From assembly GCA_027038835.1 (NCBI GenBank), contig JALWGC010000014.1:246284-310283 (forward strand): DNA of 64,000 bases, given 5' to 3'. Positions 7,657 to 15,841 of the stretch are shown in pieces. The stretch's first letter is position 1. Each line of letters starts with the position of its first letter. Made by a program: the position numbers and the translations under genes. This stretch comes from Helicobacteraceae bacterium (GTDB taxonomy: Bacteria; Campylobacterota; Campylobacteria; Campylobacterales; Sulfurimonadaceae). Below the pieces are notes generated by a model. That model was not told the DNA's origin, ran no database searches, and worked only from the letters and a program-made list of their open reading frames with translations.

Positions 7657-8750
7657 AAAAGAGTGTGCTTGTCTCGATAGTAGGCGATTTCAGCTCCTCC
7701 GTCTTGCCCGTTTTTTTCGAATACGCCGATACGATTTCCAAACATATCGTCATCTACGACCAAAGCAGACGCGATGCCCATACGGCAAAAAACCTGATTC
7801 GGGGGATGAAGCGTCTTTTTAAAGAACTCCCCATAGAAGCTATGCCCATAGACGAAGACAACCTCGAAAAAATAACTGGCATCATCGACAAAATAGAACA
7901 AACCAATAAAGATACACGACTCCTTATCAACGCGACCGACGGTATGACCGACATCGCCACTTTGCTCAGTTTTCGTTTCTACCCAAAAGGAGCCGATTTT
8001 CTCTACTACGACCGTTTCGAAAACACCATCAACATCCTCAACACATCCGGTATGCAAACGAAAAAACTCCAAAAGAAACTCTCGATCAAGGAGCATTTCA
8101 CCCTTAAAAACATCGATATCGTCGCAACGTCGAACAAAGATTTCGCCAAGCGTTACAAAAACCAGATTCGCTCCCTTTTTACCACCCATCTAAAAGAGTT
8201 CAAAACACTATGCTACAATCTCAACAAAATTCACGACAACTTCGTTTTGGAAGAACAGCTACCAAAAGAGGTCAAAAATACACTCCAAGCCATGGGTGTC
8301 GATACCGCGAAACTTACAACGCAAAAGAAGTTCATTACCGGAGATTTGTTCGAATACTACATCTACAACGAAATGAAAAAACTCGATGTCGATGACGTGG
8401 AGGTAGGCTTGAAAGTGGACAAAAAAATCTCCGACACACTCCATATCGCCAACGAATTCGACGTACTGGTACTCAAAGAGAACCATTTACACATGATAGA
8501 ATGCAAATTCAAAGATTTCAGCAACCAAACACCGTACAAAAAAAACGAACTTGAAAAACTGATCTACAAATACTCCACACTCAAACATTTCCTTGATGAC
8601 GACGGGAAAAACGTGCTGCTTTTTTACAAATATCTCCAAAACGAGGAAAAAAGCTCCCTACATCATAGAGCAAGAAGTAACGAACTGCTGATATTGGATA
8701 TCGAAGATGAAGATTTTACAAAAAAGATAGGGCGTTTTTTGGAGCTGTAA
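7653..8750 (+). CDS. Card1/Can2-like CARF-nuclease protein (DUF1887)
   Basis: 365 residues. The N-terminal 140 residues look like a CARF-type Rossmann domain: KSVLVSIVGDFSSSVLPVF, then LLINATDGMTDIATLL (residues 90-105), which fits the 'N.TgGtk.M' ligand loop. The C-terminal part is a PD-(D/E)XK nuclease: GDLFEYYIYNEM (E234), NEFDVLVL (E268, D270) and MIECKF (E283, K285), the arrangement of DUF1887 proteins such as VC1899 and Card1/Can2. Card1 enzymes cut nucleic acid when they bind cyclic tetra-adenylate from type III CRISPR systems. No CRISPR gene is in this window, so activator and target are unknown. It is translationally coupled to dapF. Confidence 0.75.
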   Translation: MKKSVLVSIVGDFSSSVLPVFFEYADTISKHIVIYDQSRRDAHTAKNLIRGMKRLFKELPIEAMPIDEDNLEKITGIIDKIEQTNKDTRLLINATDGMTDIATLLSFRFYPKGADFLYYDRFENTINILNTSGMQTKKLQKKLSIKEHFTLKNIDIVATSNKDFAKRYKNQIRSLFTTHLKEFKTLCYNLNKIHDNFVLEEQLPKEVKNTLQAMGVDTAKLTTQKKFITGDLFEYYIYNEMKKLDVDDVEVGLKVDKKISDTLHIANEFDVLVLKENHLHMIECKFKDFSNQTPYKKNELEKLIYKYSTLKHFLDDDGKNVLLFYKYLQNEEKSSLHHRARSNELLILDIEDEDFTKKIGRFLEL

Positions 8751-8770
8751 ACGACGCCAAATGGCATCGT
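8751..8770. terminator. Stem-loop between convergent genes
   Basis: ACGACGCC-AAAT-GGCATCGT forms an 8-bp stem with one mismatch, exactly in the 27-bp gap between the convergent DUF1887 and prfA genes. Only short T-runs follow on either strand, so it may be a weak bidirectional terminator or merely an mRNA end-protecting hairpin. Confidence 0.4.
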
Positions 8771-8777
8771 AAAAAAT

Positions 8778-9845
8778 CTACAGCCCCGCCGCCTCGACGA
8801 TTTTGGCTTGGTGGTCGGCGATGAGCGGTTCAATGATTTCATCGAAGAGTCCACCGCTCATAATCTCGTTGAGACGATAAAGCGTAAGGTTGATACGGTG
8901 GTCGGAGATTCGGTTTTGTGGGTAGTTGTAGGTTCGAATACGCCCACTTCTATCACCCGTTCCCACTTGTGCCGCACGTTCTGCCGCACTCTCGGCTTGC
9001 TTTTGTTGCATCTCGAGCTCATATAGGCGAGCTTTGAGCACTTTCATCGCTTTTTCTTTGTTTTTATGCTGCGATTTTTGGTCTTGGTTGGTTACGACTA
9101 TACCTGTCGGCAAGTGGGTTATACGCACCGCGGAATCGGTAGTGTTGACCGACTGACCGCCACATCCGCTACTACGCATGACATCGATTTTGAGGTCGTT
9201 TTCGTTAATCTCTATCTCAACGTCATCCGCTTCCGGCATAACCGCTACCGTAACGGCAGAGGTATGCACGCGCCCTTGCGATTCGGTTGCAGGTACGCGC
9301 TGAACACGGTGCGTTCCCCCTTCGTACTTCAACCTACTGTAAACCCGCTCCCCTTTGATAAGTGCGACAATCTCCTTGTACCCGCCCGCTTCGCTGGGAC
9401 TGGAGTCCATGATCTCGACTTTCCACCCTTTAAGGTCGGCATAACGGGTATATGCTCCGAAAAGATCACCCACAAAAAGCGCCGCTTCGTCTCCACCCGT
9501 TCCAGCGCGAAGCTCCAAGATGATGTTTCGCTCGTCGTTGGGGTCTTTTGGAAGCATCAAAAGCTTGATCTCCTCTTCGAGTTCACCCAAACGCGGCTCG
9601 AGCTCTTTGAGCTCCTCTTTCGCCATATCGCTCATTTCGGGATCGCCGAGCATCTCTTTGGCTTCATCGATCTGCTCGATGATAGATTTGTACTCTTTGG
9701 CTTTTTCGACCAACGGAGCGAGATTGGACTGCTCTTTGGAGAGTTCGGTCATCTTTTTGATGTCGGAAGTGATGTCGGGGGAACTTAGCAGTTCGCTAAG
9801 TTCGTTGTATCTGTTGATAAACGGAGTGAGTTTATCCGCTAACAT
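8778..9845 (-). CDS. prfA: Peptide chain release factor 1
   Basis: 355 residues, full length. It recognises UAA and UAG stop codons and triggers peptide release on the ribosome. The anticodon-like tripeptide is PAT (185-187 in [10 protein letters not shown]), the RF1 rather than RF2 (SPF) type, and the catalytic GGQ is present at 229-231 ([10 protein letters not shown]). The N-terminal helical domain and the GTGGDEA motif are intact. It lies 19 bp downstream of rpsT on the same strand, a pairing also known in Campylobacter. Confidence 0.96.
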   Translation of the reverse strand: MLADKLTPFINRYNELSELLSSPDITSDIKKMTELSKEQSNLAPLVEKAKEYKSIIEQIDEAKEMLGDPEMSDMAKEELKELEPRLGELEEEIKLLMLPKDPNDERNIILELRAGTGGDEAALFVGDLFGAYTRYADLKGWKVEIMDSSPSEAGGYKEIVALIKGERVYSRLKYEGGTHRVQRVPATESQGRVHTSAVTVAVMPEADDVEIEINENDLKIDVMRSSGCGGQSVNTTDSAVRITHLPTGIVVTNQDQKSQHKNKEKAMKVLKARLYELEMQQKQAESAAERAAQVGTGDRSGRIRTYNYPQNRISDHRINLTLYRLNEIMSGGLFDEIIEPLIADHQAKIVEAAGL

Positions 9846-9864
9846 AAAAGAGTGCTCCTACGAC

Positions 9865-10125
9865 TTAAAGAGCGTTAACGGCTTTGTGAAGACGGCTAAC
9901 TTTTCTCGCAGCGGTTTCTTTTTTGAGAATACCTTTGCTTACGAATTTGTGGATGTTTTGGTTTGCGACTTTCAGTGCTTCTGTCGCTGCCTCTTTATCG
10001 CCAGCTTCAACAGCTGTTCTTACCGCTTTGACGATGTTTTTCAAACGCGTTCTGTAAAAACGGTTTCTTTCGGTTCTTTTTGCTGTTTGGCGAATTCTCT
10101 TTAGAGATGATTTGTGGTTTGCCAT
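9865..10125 (-). CDS. rpsT: 30S ribosomal protein S20
   Basis: 86 residues, rich in Lys and Arg. The sequence [20 protein letters not shown] is the standard S20 N-terminus, which fixes the start at 10125 rather than at the ATG 18 bases upstream. S20 binds the 5' domain of 16S rRNA. It precedes prfA on the same strand, so a shared transcript is likely. Confidence 0.97.
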   Translation of the reverse strand: MANHKSSLKRIRQTAKRTERNRFYRTRLKNIVKAVRTAVEAGDKEAATEALKVANQNIHKFVSKGILKKETAARKVSRLHKAVNAL

Positions 10126-10267
10126 GACATGAGTCCTTCTCATAAAATTTTAGATTTTCTTACCCAAGGGTAGATATTAAGTGCGGAATTTTAGCTTAAA
10201 TATAATTAAAATTAAGTTAAACCATAGTAGAATAGTAAAAAACATCGCCGACAAAGGTTACAGATTT

Positions 10268-11695
10268 ATGTCCAAACACCATAGACACCATAAAAAGCTC
10301 CACCAAAAAGAGCATTTCAAGCAAGCAGTCGTTTTCCTTTTCGCTCTTTTGCTTTGGTTTTATCCGACTCCCGAGGGTTTGCAACCTCAAGCGTGGCACC
10401 TTTTTGTCATCTTCATCTGTGCCATCGCGGCGGTTATTATCGAGGCGATGCCGATATTCGTCGCTTCGATTTTCGCACTTTCCGCTTCGGTGCTTCTAGG
10501 CATCCTTACCCCGCAACAAGCTTACAGCGGCTTTAGCAAAGGGTTCATCCTCCTTATCGTCGTCGCGTTTTTGATAGCGCGTGCGGTCATCAAGTCTGGG
10601 CTTGGAAAGCGCATCGCGTTTTTGATCATCAAAAAATTCGGCAAAAGCTCCTTGGGGCTTTCGTATTCACTTATCGCCGCGGATATTTTCATCTCCCCCG
10701 CCTTTCCAAGCAATACCGCCCGTAGTGGCGTACTGTTTCCCATAGTCAACTCTTTGGCACATGACAGCGGCTCGAAAGTACCCGATGGAAGCAGAAAGAA
10801 ACTCGGTAGTTTTTTGATGATGAGTTCGATGGCGGGAATAACCCTTTCGTCTTCTTTGTGGCTAACGGCGATGGCAGCAAACCCTACCGGAGTGGCAATT
10901 GCCAAAGAGTACGGTATCGATATCGGTTACGGGTTGTGGGTACTTGGCGCTTCGCTACCGGTTTTGGTACTGTTTTTCGCTTTGCCTTACCTTATATATA
11001 AGATATACCCACCCCAAATCAAACAAACCCCCGACGCCCCACAAATCGCGCAAAAAGAGCTTGAAAAGATGGGTAAAGTCTCCAAAAACGAATGGATAAT
11101 GGCAGGCGTATTTGTCGTGATGCTCACCCTTTGGGTGTTCTCCTCCTCCCTTGGAGTCGATAAAACCGCAGTGGCGTTTTTGGGACTCGCAGCGGTGATG
11201 GTCGCAAATATCTTTTCGCTTGAAGATATGAAGCTCGAGGGGATGGCGCTTGAGACGCTAATTTGGTTCGGTACGCTCTACACCATCAGCGTCTATCTCA
11301 ACAAATTCGGTTTTATGAGCTACATCGGCGAGCATATAACCGCATTCGTAACCGGTTTTCCACCCCTTGGGGTTTACGGCATCTTGGTCGTGGCGTACGT
11401 GCTTATCCACTACTTTTTCGTCTCCCAAACGGCACATATGCTCGCACTTTTTGGCGTATTTCTCAGTGTCGGCGTACAAGCGGGGGTCGATGGCGTGAGT
11501 CTTGCTTTGATGCTACTGTATGCGACCAACTTCAACGCTCTCATAGCCCCGCAAGGCTCCTCGGCGAACGTCATCTACGTCGGGAGCGGTTACGTTACCC
11601 CAAAAGAGGTCTATAAGATAGGGGGCGCGGTTACACTTCTCAACACTCTTGTCTTCTTGACCATCGGTACACTATGGCTCGAATTTGTAACTTGA
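10268..11695 (+). CDS. DASS/SLC13-family anion transporter
   Basis: 475 residues with about 12 hydrophobic segments after a His/Lys-rich start (SKHHRHHKKLHQKEH). It contains the two substrate-site motifs of divalent anion:sodium symporters, PSNTARSG near residue 155 and its repeat VSQTAHML near residue 385, and ends like YflS/CitT-type 2-oxoglutarate/malate carriers (APQGSSANVIYVGSGYV). It probably imports or exchanges C4/C5-dicarboxylates or a related anion across the inner membrane. A GTG at 10181 keeps the frame open, but the added stretch is AT-rich and non-membrane-like, so ATG 10268 is preferred. Confidence 0.85.
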   Translation: MSKHHRHHKKLHQKEHFKQAVVFLFALLLWFYPTPEGLQPQAWHLFVIFICAIAAVIIEAMPIFVASIFALSASVLLGILTPQQAYSGFSKGFILLIVVAFLIARAVIKSGLGKRIAFLIIKKFGKSSLGLSYSLIAADIFISPAFPSNTARSGVLFPIVNSLAHDSGSKVPDGSRKKLGSFLMMSSMAGITLSSSLWLTAMAANPTGVAIAKEYGIDIGYGLWVLGASLPVLVLFFALPYLIYKIYPPQIKQTPDAPQIAQKELEKMGKVSKNEWIMAGVFVVMLTLWVFSSSLGVDKTAVAFLGLAAVMVANIFSLEDMKLEGMALETLIWFGTLYTISVYLNKFGFMSYIGEHITAFVTGFPPLGVYGILVVAYVLIHYFFVSQTAHMLALFGVFLSVGVQAGVDGVSLALMLLYATNFNALIAPQGSSANVIYVGSGYVTPKEVYKIGGAVTLLNTLVFLTIGTLWLEFVT

Positions 11696-11777
11696 AAACA
11701 TAAGCGATTTGTTATCTTACAAATTGTATAATCTCAGCAAATATTTATAATTTGTATGACTTATATTGGAGAAAAAA

Positions 11778-12944
11778 ATGAAAAAAGTTCTTGTTCTTGG
11801 AGGCGGTTTCGCCGGGGTCGAATCGGCTATATTTTTGAAAAAAGAGGGATACGACGTTACGCTTGTTTCCGACAGAGACTACTTCTACATCTACCCGACA
11901 TCCATCTGGATACCTACCGGGGAAGCGTCGTTTGAAGATATTTGCGTTCCATTGCAAGAGCTATCCGACGCGCACGGTTTCAACCTTATCGTAGAGAAGG
12001 TAACTTCGATTCAAGCAAAAAAACACGAAGTGGTAACCGAAAAACAAACACTTACGGAGTGGGACTACCTCGTCGTGGCGATTGGAAGCGGCAAGATGAA
12101 ACATGAAGGGAGCGAGCATTTCCTCTCTATCTGCGGCGCGCCCGAAGACTCTATCAAAATCAAAGAGCGCATCGACGCGCTCATCCAAAAAGGAAGCGGT
12201 AAGATAGCTATGGGATTTGGAGGCAACCCGAAAGACCCGAGCAACGTAAGAGGAGGACCGGCATTCGAAGTGCTTTTCAACGTTCACAACCAGCTCAAGA
12301 AACTCGGTATTCGAAAAAATTTCGAGCTCACTTTCTTCGCTCCGATGGAAAAACCGGGGGCGAGAATGGGGGAAAAAGCGCTCGATATGATGGATATGTT
12401 CTTTAGACGTCTTGATATCAACAAACATTTCGGCAAAAAAATCAAACGTTTCGAAGCCGATGGGGTCGTTTTCGAAGATGACAGCAAGCTCGAGAGCGAC
12501 TTTACGATGTTCATCCCTGCAGGCAACGGGCATCCCGTATTTGCAAACAGTGACTTGCCGCTTAACGAAGCCGGACTTGTCAAAATCAACGACTACAGCG
12601 AAGTCGAAGGGTTCGAAAACGTCTATGCCGCCGGCGATAGCGTCGAACTGCTTGGACCCGACTGGCGAGCCAAACAAGGGCATGTCGCCGAAGTGATGGC
12701 ACGCAACATCGCACATAACATCACCGTCAAAGAGAGTGGCAACGGCGAGAAAAAAGGGTACGCCGAACACATCAACATATTGTGTGTTATGGACAGCGGT
12801 GACGGTGCGGCGTTTGTTTACAGAAGTGACAAGGGAGGCAAAATGATCCCCCTTCCTATCGTCGGACACTGGCTCAAAAAAGGTTGGGGTTGGTACTGTA
12901 GAAACTCCAAACTTGGAAAAATCCCTCGAATACCGGGGATGTAG
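11778..12944 (+). CDS. sqr: Sulfide:quinone oxidoreductase
   Basis: 388 residues. This flavoprotein oxidises sulfide and passes electrons to the quinone pool at the inner membrane. Seen: the FAD-binding VLVLGGGFAGVES at the N-terminus, DYLVVAIGS, the second nucleotide-binding part, and YAAGD near residue 285. Cysteines lie at 56, 119, 336 and 374; Cys119 and Cys336 are in the places expected for redox-active cysteines of SQR. The end (WYCRNSKLGKIPRIPGM) is of the type that touches the membrane. GGAG with 6-base spacing favours the ATG at 11778 over TTG at 11766. The SQR subtype cannot be assigned securely by eye. Confidence 0.85.
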   Translation: MKKVLVLGGGFAGVESAIFLKKEGYDVTLVSDRDYFYIYPTSIWIPTGEASFEDICVPLQELSDAHGFNLIVEKVTSIQAKKHEVVTEKQTLTEWDYLVVAIGSGKMKHEGSEHFLSICGAPEDSIKIKERIDALIQKGSGKIAMGFGGNPKDPSNVRGGPAFEVLFNVHNQLKKLGIRKNFELTFFAPMEKPGARMGEKALDMMDMFFRRLDINKHFGKKIKRFEADGVVFEDDSKLESDFTMFIPAGNGHPVFANSDLPLNEAGLVKINDYSEVEGFENVYAAGDSVELLGPDWRAKQGHVAEVMARNIAHNITVKESGNGEKKGYAEHINILCVMDSGDGAAFVYRSDKGGKMIPLPIVGHWLKKGWGWYCRNSKLGKIPRIPGM

Positions 12945-12973
12945 TCTCCATATATCAGAGGTGTTTTTCGCCT

Positions 12974-13504
12974 CTACTTCCCAAGCCCGAAAACGTTCGA
13001 GAGGGTGTTGATATAGTTGAAATATCCCGTTATCGCAACCGCTTCGAGTAGCTCGACATCGCTCCAGCCCATCGCTTTTAACGTTTCTATCTCTTCTTGT
13101 GTCGTTTTGTAATTCTCTTTTTTCGATGCCTTTATGCAAAAACGCAAAAGCGCTTTGGTTTTTTCATCCGTGTGTATCGACTCGACCCCTTGCAAAATCG
13201 TCTCTATTTTCTCTTCATCGAGTCCGAGCATTTTGGCAATGTTCTTGTGCACATCGACACACATCTTGCAATTGTTTTCTTTGGAAACAAGCAAGGCTAT
13301 CGCCTCTTTGATGTCGTATGAAAGATGAGTGGGTTCGAGCAAATAGCTTTGTACCATCTTATCGGTAGCGAAATAAACTTTCTCATCGAGTGCCAACAGT
13401 TGAAATATCTCTCCAAGCTGACCCGTCTTTTCCAGAATCGGTCTGGCTTTTTCCTGTATCTGCGGAGACATCTCTTCGAAAGTCGGTAGTTTGATATATG
13501 CCAT
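12974..13504 (-). CDS. AhpD/carboxymuconolactone decarboxylase-family protein
   Basis: 176 residues. The helical CMD/AhpD fold is indicated by the signature ENNCKMCVDVH (E76, C79, C82, H86), equal to the ExxCxxCxxxH redox centre of AhpD-like proteins, followed by KNIAKMLGL. Such proteins reduce peroxides or regenerate peroxiredoxin partners using the Cys pair. It is convergent with sqr and divergent from the ArsC-like gene. The physiological partner is not evident from the neighbourhood. Confidence 0.85.
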   Translation of the reverse strand: MAYIKLPTFEEMSPQIQEKARPILEKTGQLGEIFQLLALDEKVYFATDKMVQSYLLEPTHLSYDIKEAIALLVSKENNCKMCVDVHKNIAKMLGLDEEKIETILQGVESIHTDEKTKALLRFCIKASKKENYKTTQEEIETLKAMGWSDVELLEAVAITGYFNYINTLSNVFGLGK

Positions 13505-13545
13505 GGTGTTCCTTTTGCAATCTTTCGTGGTTTATCATTGTATGA

Positions 13546-13551
13546 TATAAT
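13546..13551 (+). promoter_or_regulatory. -10 box for the ArsC-like/YchJ-like operon
   Basis: A perfect TATAAT in the AT-rich divergent gap, 30 bp before the ATG at 13582, with no convincing -35 box. This fits the sigma-70 promoters of this phylum, which often lack a -35 element. Confidence 0.5.
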
Positions 13552-13581
13552 AGTTAATAATATAATATGGAAGGAAACCGT

Positions 13582-13929
13582 ATGGCAAAACTCACTATCT
13601 GGCACAATCCTAGATGCTCCAAAAGCCGTGAAGCGCTCAAACTTCTTGAAGAAAAAGGGGTGGAAGTCGAAGTTTTCAAATACCTCGATGAAGAGATAAC
13701 AAAAGAAGATATCAAGAACCTCCTTAAAATGATAGGTGCTTCGGCACGCGATATCATGCGCACTAAAGAAACCATCTACAAAGAGCTCGGACTCAAAGAG
13801 GTCGAAGATGAAGAAAAACTCATAGAAGCGATGGTGGAGCACCACAAACTTATAGAGCGCCCTATCGTCATCAAAGAGGGCAAAGCCATCATAGGCAGAC
13901 CTCCGACAAAAGTGCTCGAGCTCGTATGA
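13582..13929 (+). CDS. ArsC/Spx-family reductase
   Basis: 115 residues. The N-terminus MAKLTIWHNPRCSKSREAL has the glutaredoxin-type arsenate reductase site (Cys12 after NPR), and the C-terminal half has RPIVIKEGKAIIGRP, matching the 'RPivv....aiigRP' segment with the arginines that hold arsenate in ArsC. It may be a glutaredoxin-dependent arsenate reductase; related YffB/Spx proteins share the fold, and there is no ars operon nearby. AAGGA upstream selects the ATG at 13582 over 13567. It overlaps the next gene by 4 bp. Confidence 0.8.
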   Translation: MAKLTIWHNPRCSKSREALKLLEEKGVEVEVFKYLDEEITKEDIKNLLKMIGASARDIMRTKETIYKELGLKEVEDEEKLIEAMVEHHKLIERPIVIKEGKAIIGRPPTKVLELV

Positions 13930-14363
13930 GTACCTGCCCTTGCAAAAGCCAAAAAAGCTACGAGGAGTGCTGTAAGGCGTTTCATACGAAACAAAAGCTG
14001 CCCCAAACTCCACTGGAACTTATGCGCAGCCGTTACAGCGCTTATGTTTTAGGGCTTATCGACTACATCATAGAAACCGACACCTACTCGACCCAAAAAG
14101 ACTACACCGACATAGAAACGTTTTCCAAAGGGGTGGAGTGGATAGGGCTCGAAGTCGTTTGCAGCGATGAAGAAACGGTCACGTTCAAAGCCTACTACAA
14201 CATAGGCGACAAAACGCAAATACTCCATGAAAAAAGTTTTTTCGTAAAAGAAGAGGGTATCTGGAAATACGACAAAGGTGAGATGCTCAGTGCGAAAATA
14301 GAGCGCAACATCCCCTGCCCTTGCGGCAGCGGAAAAAAATTCAAAAAGTGTTGTTTACGCTAA
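13926..14363 (+). CDS. YchJ-family SEC-C motif protein
   Basis: 145 residues with a SEC-C zinc motif at each end: CPCKSQKSYEECC (residues 4-16) and IPCPCGSGKKFKKCC near the C-terminus, with a central NTF2-like domain (PLELMRSRYSAYVLG... is the YchJ signature). The cellular role of YchJ is not established. The ATG overlaps the stop of the ArsC-like gene (ATGA), so the two are co-translated. Its end overlaps the end of the convergent brnA by 9 bp. Confidence 0.85.
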   Translation: MSTCPCKSQKSYEECCKAFHTKQKLPQTPLELMRSRYSAYVLGLIDYIIETDTYSTQKDYTDIETFSKGVEWIGLEVVCSDEETVTFKAYYNIGDKTQILHEKSFFVKEEGIWKYDKGEMLSAKIERNIPCPCGSGKKFKKCCLR

Positions 14364-14561
14364 CTTTTTAGAGATTTCAATATCGTGTTTTATTAACGAA
14401 TTGATAATTTTATTCAAAGAGAAATCGTTTCGTTTCTCTTGAATATCTTTAAGAAAAAAACGTTTTATCTCATCATCAAGATATATAGGTATATCCAACT
14501 CTTCGATTGGTCTATAAAATTTCCCTTGTTGGGCATTTGTAAAATCGTATTCTTCTTTCAT
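14355..14561 (-). CDS. brnA: BrnA-type antitoxin
   Basis: 68 residues. It has the BrnA layout: an N-terminal toxin-contacting part, then IPIYLDDEIKRFFLKD, corresponding to the ribbon-helix-helix start 'i.LDdeVl.~fk', and a basic helical end. It follows brnT with a 4-bp overlap, the normal brnTA order. AAAGG with 8-base spacing supports ATG 14561 rather than GTG 14570. BrnA neutralises BrnT and represses the shared promoter. Confidence 0.75.
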   Translation of the reverse strand: MKEEYDFTNAQQGKFYRPIEELDIPIYLDDEIKRFFLKDIQEKRNDFSLNKIINSLIKHDIEISKKLA

Positions 14562-14851
14562 CGTGGACACCTTTTTTGATATATTTCTTTCTCTCTTTTC
14601 GTCGCTTTTCTCGCACTTATGATTCTTACTATCTCTTCGCCGTTACCGTTTCTGTATGTGTATACGACAACCAACAAAGTTTCGTTCAACGACTTACCTA
14701 AGAGTATCCATCTCTCTTCCTCGTTGGAGTGTTCATCATCGAATCTACTTAGTCCGAAAGGATCGGAAAAAACATAAGCTGCCTGTTCAAACGTCACACC
14801 ATGTTTTTGAATGTTGATTTTTTCTTTCTTCACGTCCCATTCAAATTTCAT
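14558..14851 (-). CDS. brnT: BrnT-type ribonuclease toxin
   Basis: 97 residues from the ATG at 14851. It matches the BrnT pattern throughout: MKFEWDVKKEKINIQKHGV at the start, FEQAAYVFSDP, then EERWILLGKS and VRIISARKATKREKEIY at the end. BrnT is a RelE-fold ribonuclease that halts translation. A TATAAT (14857-14862, minus) ends only 5 bases before the ATG and there is no Shine-Dalgarno sequence, so the transcript may begin at the start codon. Confidence 0.88.
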   Translation of the reverse strand: MKFEWDVKKEKINIQKHGVTFEQAAYVFSDPFGLSRFDDEHSNEEERWILLGKSLNETLLVVVYTYRNGNGEEIVRIISARKATKREKEIYQKRCPR

Positions 14852-14866
14852 GCTCAATTATACCAT

Positions 14867-15304
14867 CTATTTTTCTATCTGCTCTATCACCACGCCGTTA
14901 TCTTTTAAAAATTGCGAAACCACCTCGGAGTTGTTGTGCTCGTAACTTTTGGCATACACGATGCGCTTGATGCCGCTTGCTATGAGGTTTTTGCTACATT
15001 CGCTACACGGCTCGAGCGTTACGTAGATCGTCGCCCCTTCGATGCTTATCCCTTTTCGTGCCGCCCAGATGATGGCGTTCATTTCGGCATGAATTTCGTA
15101 GGTTTTGCTCCAGTCGTGATGCTCCTTGGTGTACTTTCCCTCCCAATGGTCGCAACAGTTGACATACCCTGCCGGCGTACCGTTGTAACCGGTAGAGAGG
15201 ATGCGCCCGTCTTTGACGATAACCGCCCCTACCTGTTTGGAGACACACTTCGAAGCGCTCGCTATCTCGAACGCGATATTTATGAAATTTCTATCGTTTA
15301 ACAT
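14867..15304 (-). CDS. Deoxycytidylate (dCMP) deaminase, ComEB-like
   Basis: 145 residues. The zinc deaminase site is intact: IHAEMNAI (His72, catalytic Glu74) and LEPCSECS (Cys100, Cys103). The N-terminal SKQVGAVIVKDGRILSTGYNG and the extra CCDHWEG loop are typical for dCMP deaminases, which make dUMP for thymidylate synthesis. It is divergently transcribed from accB. A related competence-type ComE protein would look the same by eye. Confidence 0.88.
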   Translation of the reverse strand: MLNDRNFINIAFEIASASKCVSKQVGAVIVKDGRILSTGYNGTPAGYVNCCDHWEGKYTKEHHDWSKTYEIHAEMNAIIWAARKGISIEGATIYVTLEPCSECSKNLIASGIKRIVYAKSYEHNNSEVVSQFLKDNGVVIEQIEK

Positions 15305-15336
15305 ATTTGCGTTTTGTATCCTTTGTGAATTTATGG

Positions 15337-15342
15337 TATTAT
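15337..15342 (+). promoter_or_regulatory. Probable -10 box of accBC
   Basis: TATTAT in the divergent gap between the deaminase gene and accB, 31 bp before the accB ATG, with GGAG at 15359-15362 downstream. No -35 element was seen. Confidence 0.35.
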
Positions 15343-15373
15343 ATCGAAAAACAATGACGGAGATTTTTAAAAG

Positions 15374-15838
15374 ATGGATACAAAACAGATAAAAACCCTA
15401 ATGAAAGAGTTCGACGAAAGCGGACTTAGCCGCCTCAAAGTCGAAAAAGAAGGCTTCAGCCTCGAGTTCGAAAAAGCGACCGTAGCGACAGTAGCCGCTG
15501 CCGCTCCCGCGCCTGCTCCTGCAGCCGCTGCCGCTCCTACAACCGCAGCGACGTCTGCCGCACCTGCATCGAACGAACCGGCTGCGCTATCGGATAATTG
15601 CGAATATATCCTCTCTCCAATGGTCGGAACGTTCTATGAAGCACCGTCTCCCGATTCCCCTCCATTTGTCAAAGTGGGTGATATCGTGAAAAAAGGGCAA
15701 ACCTTGGCGATCCTCGAAGCGATGAAAATCATGAACGAACTCGAGGCTGATTTCGATTGTAAAATCGTCGAAATTTTGGTCAAAAACGGTCAAGCGGTCG
15801 AGTACGATATGCCGCTTTTTGCAGTCGAGCGAGTATAA
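15374..15838 (+). CDS. accB: Biotin carboxyl carrier protein of acetyl-CoA carboxylase
   Basis: 154 residues. The C-terminal biotinyl domain carries the biotinylation site EAMKIMNE (Lys118). The N-terminal domain is joined to it by an Ala/Pro-rich flexible linker (residues about 37-66). The thumb feature SPDSPPFVKVGD upstream of the site is that of AccB proteins. It carries CO2 on biotin between AccC and the carboxyltransferase in fatty acid synthesis. accC starts 3 bp after its stop. Confidence 0.95.
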   Translation: MDTKQIKTLMKEFDESGLSRLKVEKEGFSLEFEKATVATVAAAAPAPAPAAAAAPTTAATSAAPASNEPAALSDNCEYILSPMVGTFYEAPSPDSPPFVKVGDIVKKGQTLAILEAMKIMNELEADFDCKIVEILVKNGQAVEYDMPLFAVERV

Positions 15839-15841
15839 ACC

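Noticed and set aside
12957..12975. Stem-loop (AGAGGTG/CGCCTCT) between sqr and the AhpD-like gene as a terminator
   Set aside because: The stem is short with a G-T pair, overlaps a stop codon and no T-run follows on either strand.
11961..13139. Long (392-codon) open frame antisense to sqr and into the AhpD-like gene
   Set aside because: It mirrors the codon pattern of sqr on the other strand, has no family resemblance, no ribosome-binding site and overlaps two well-supported genes.
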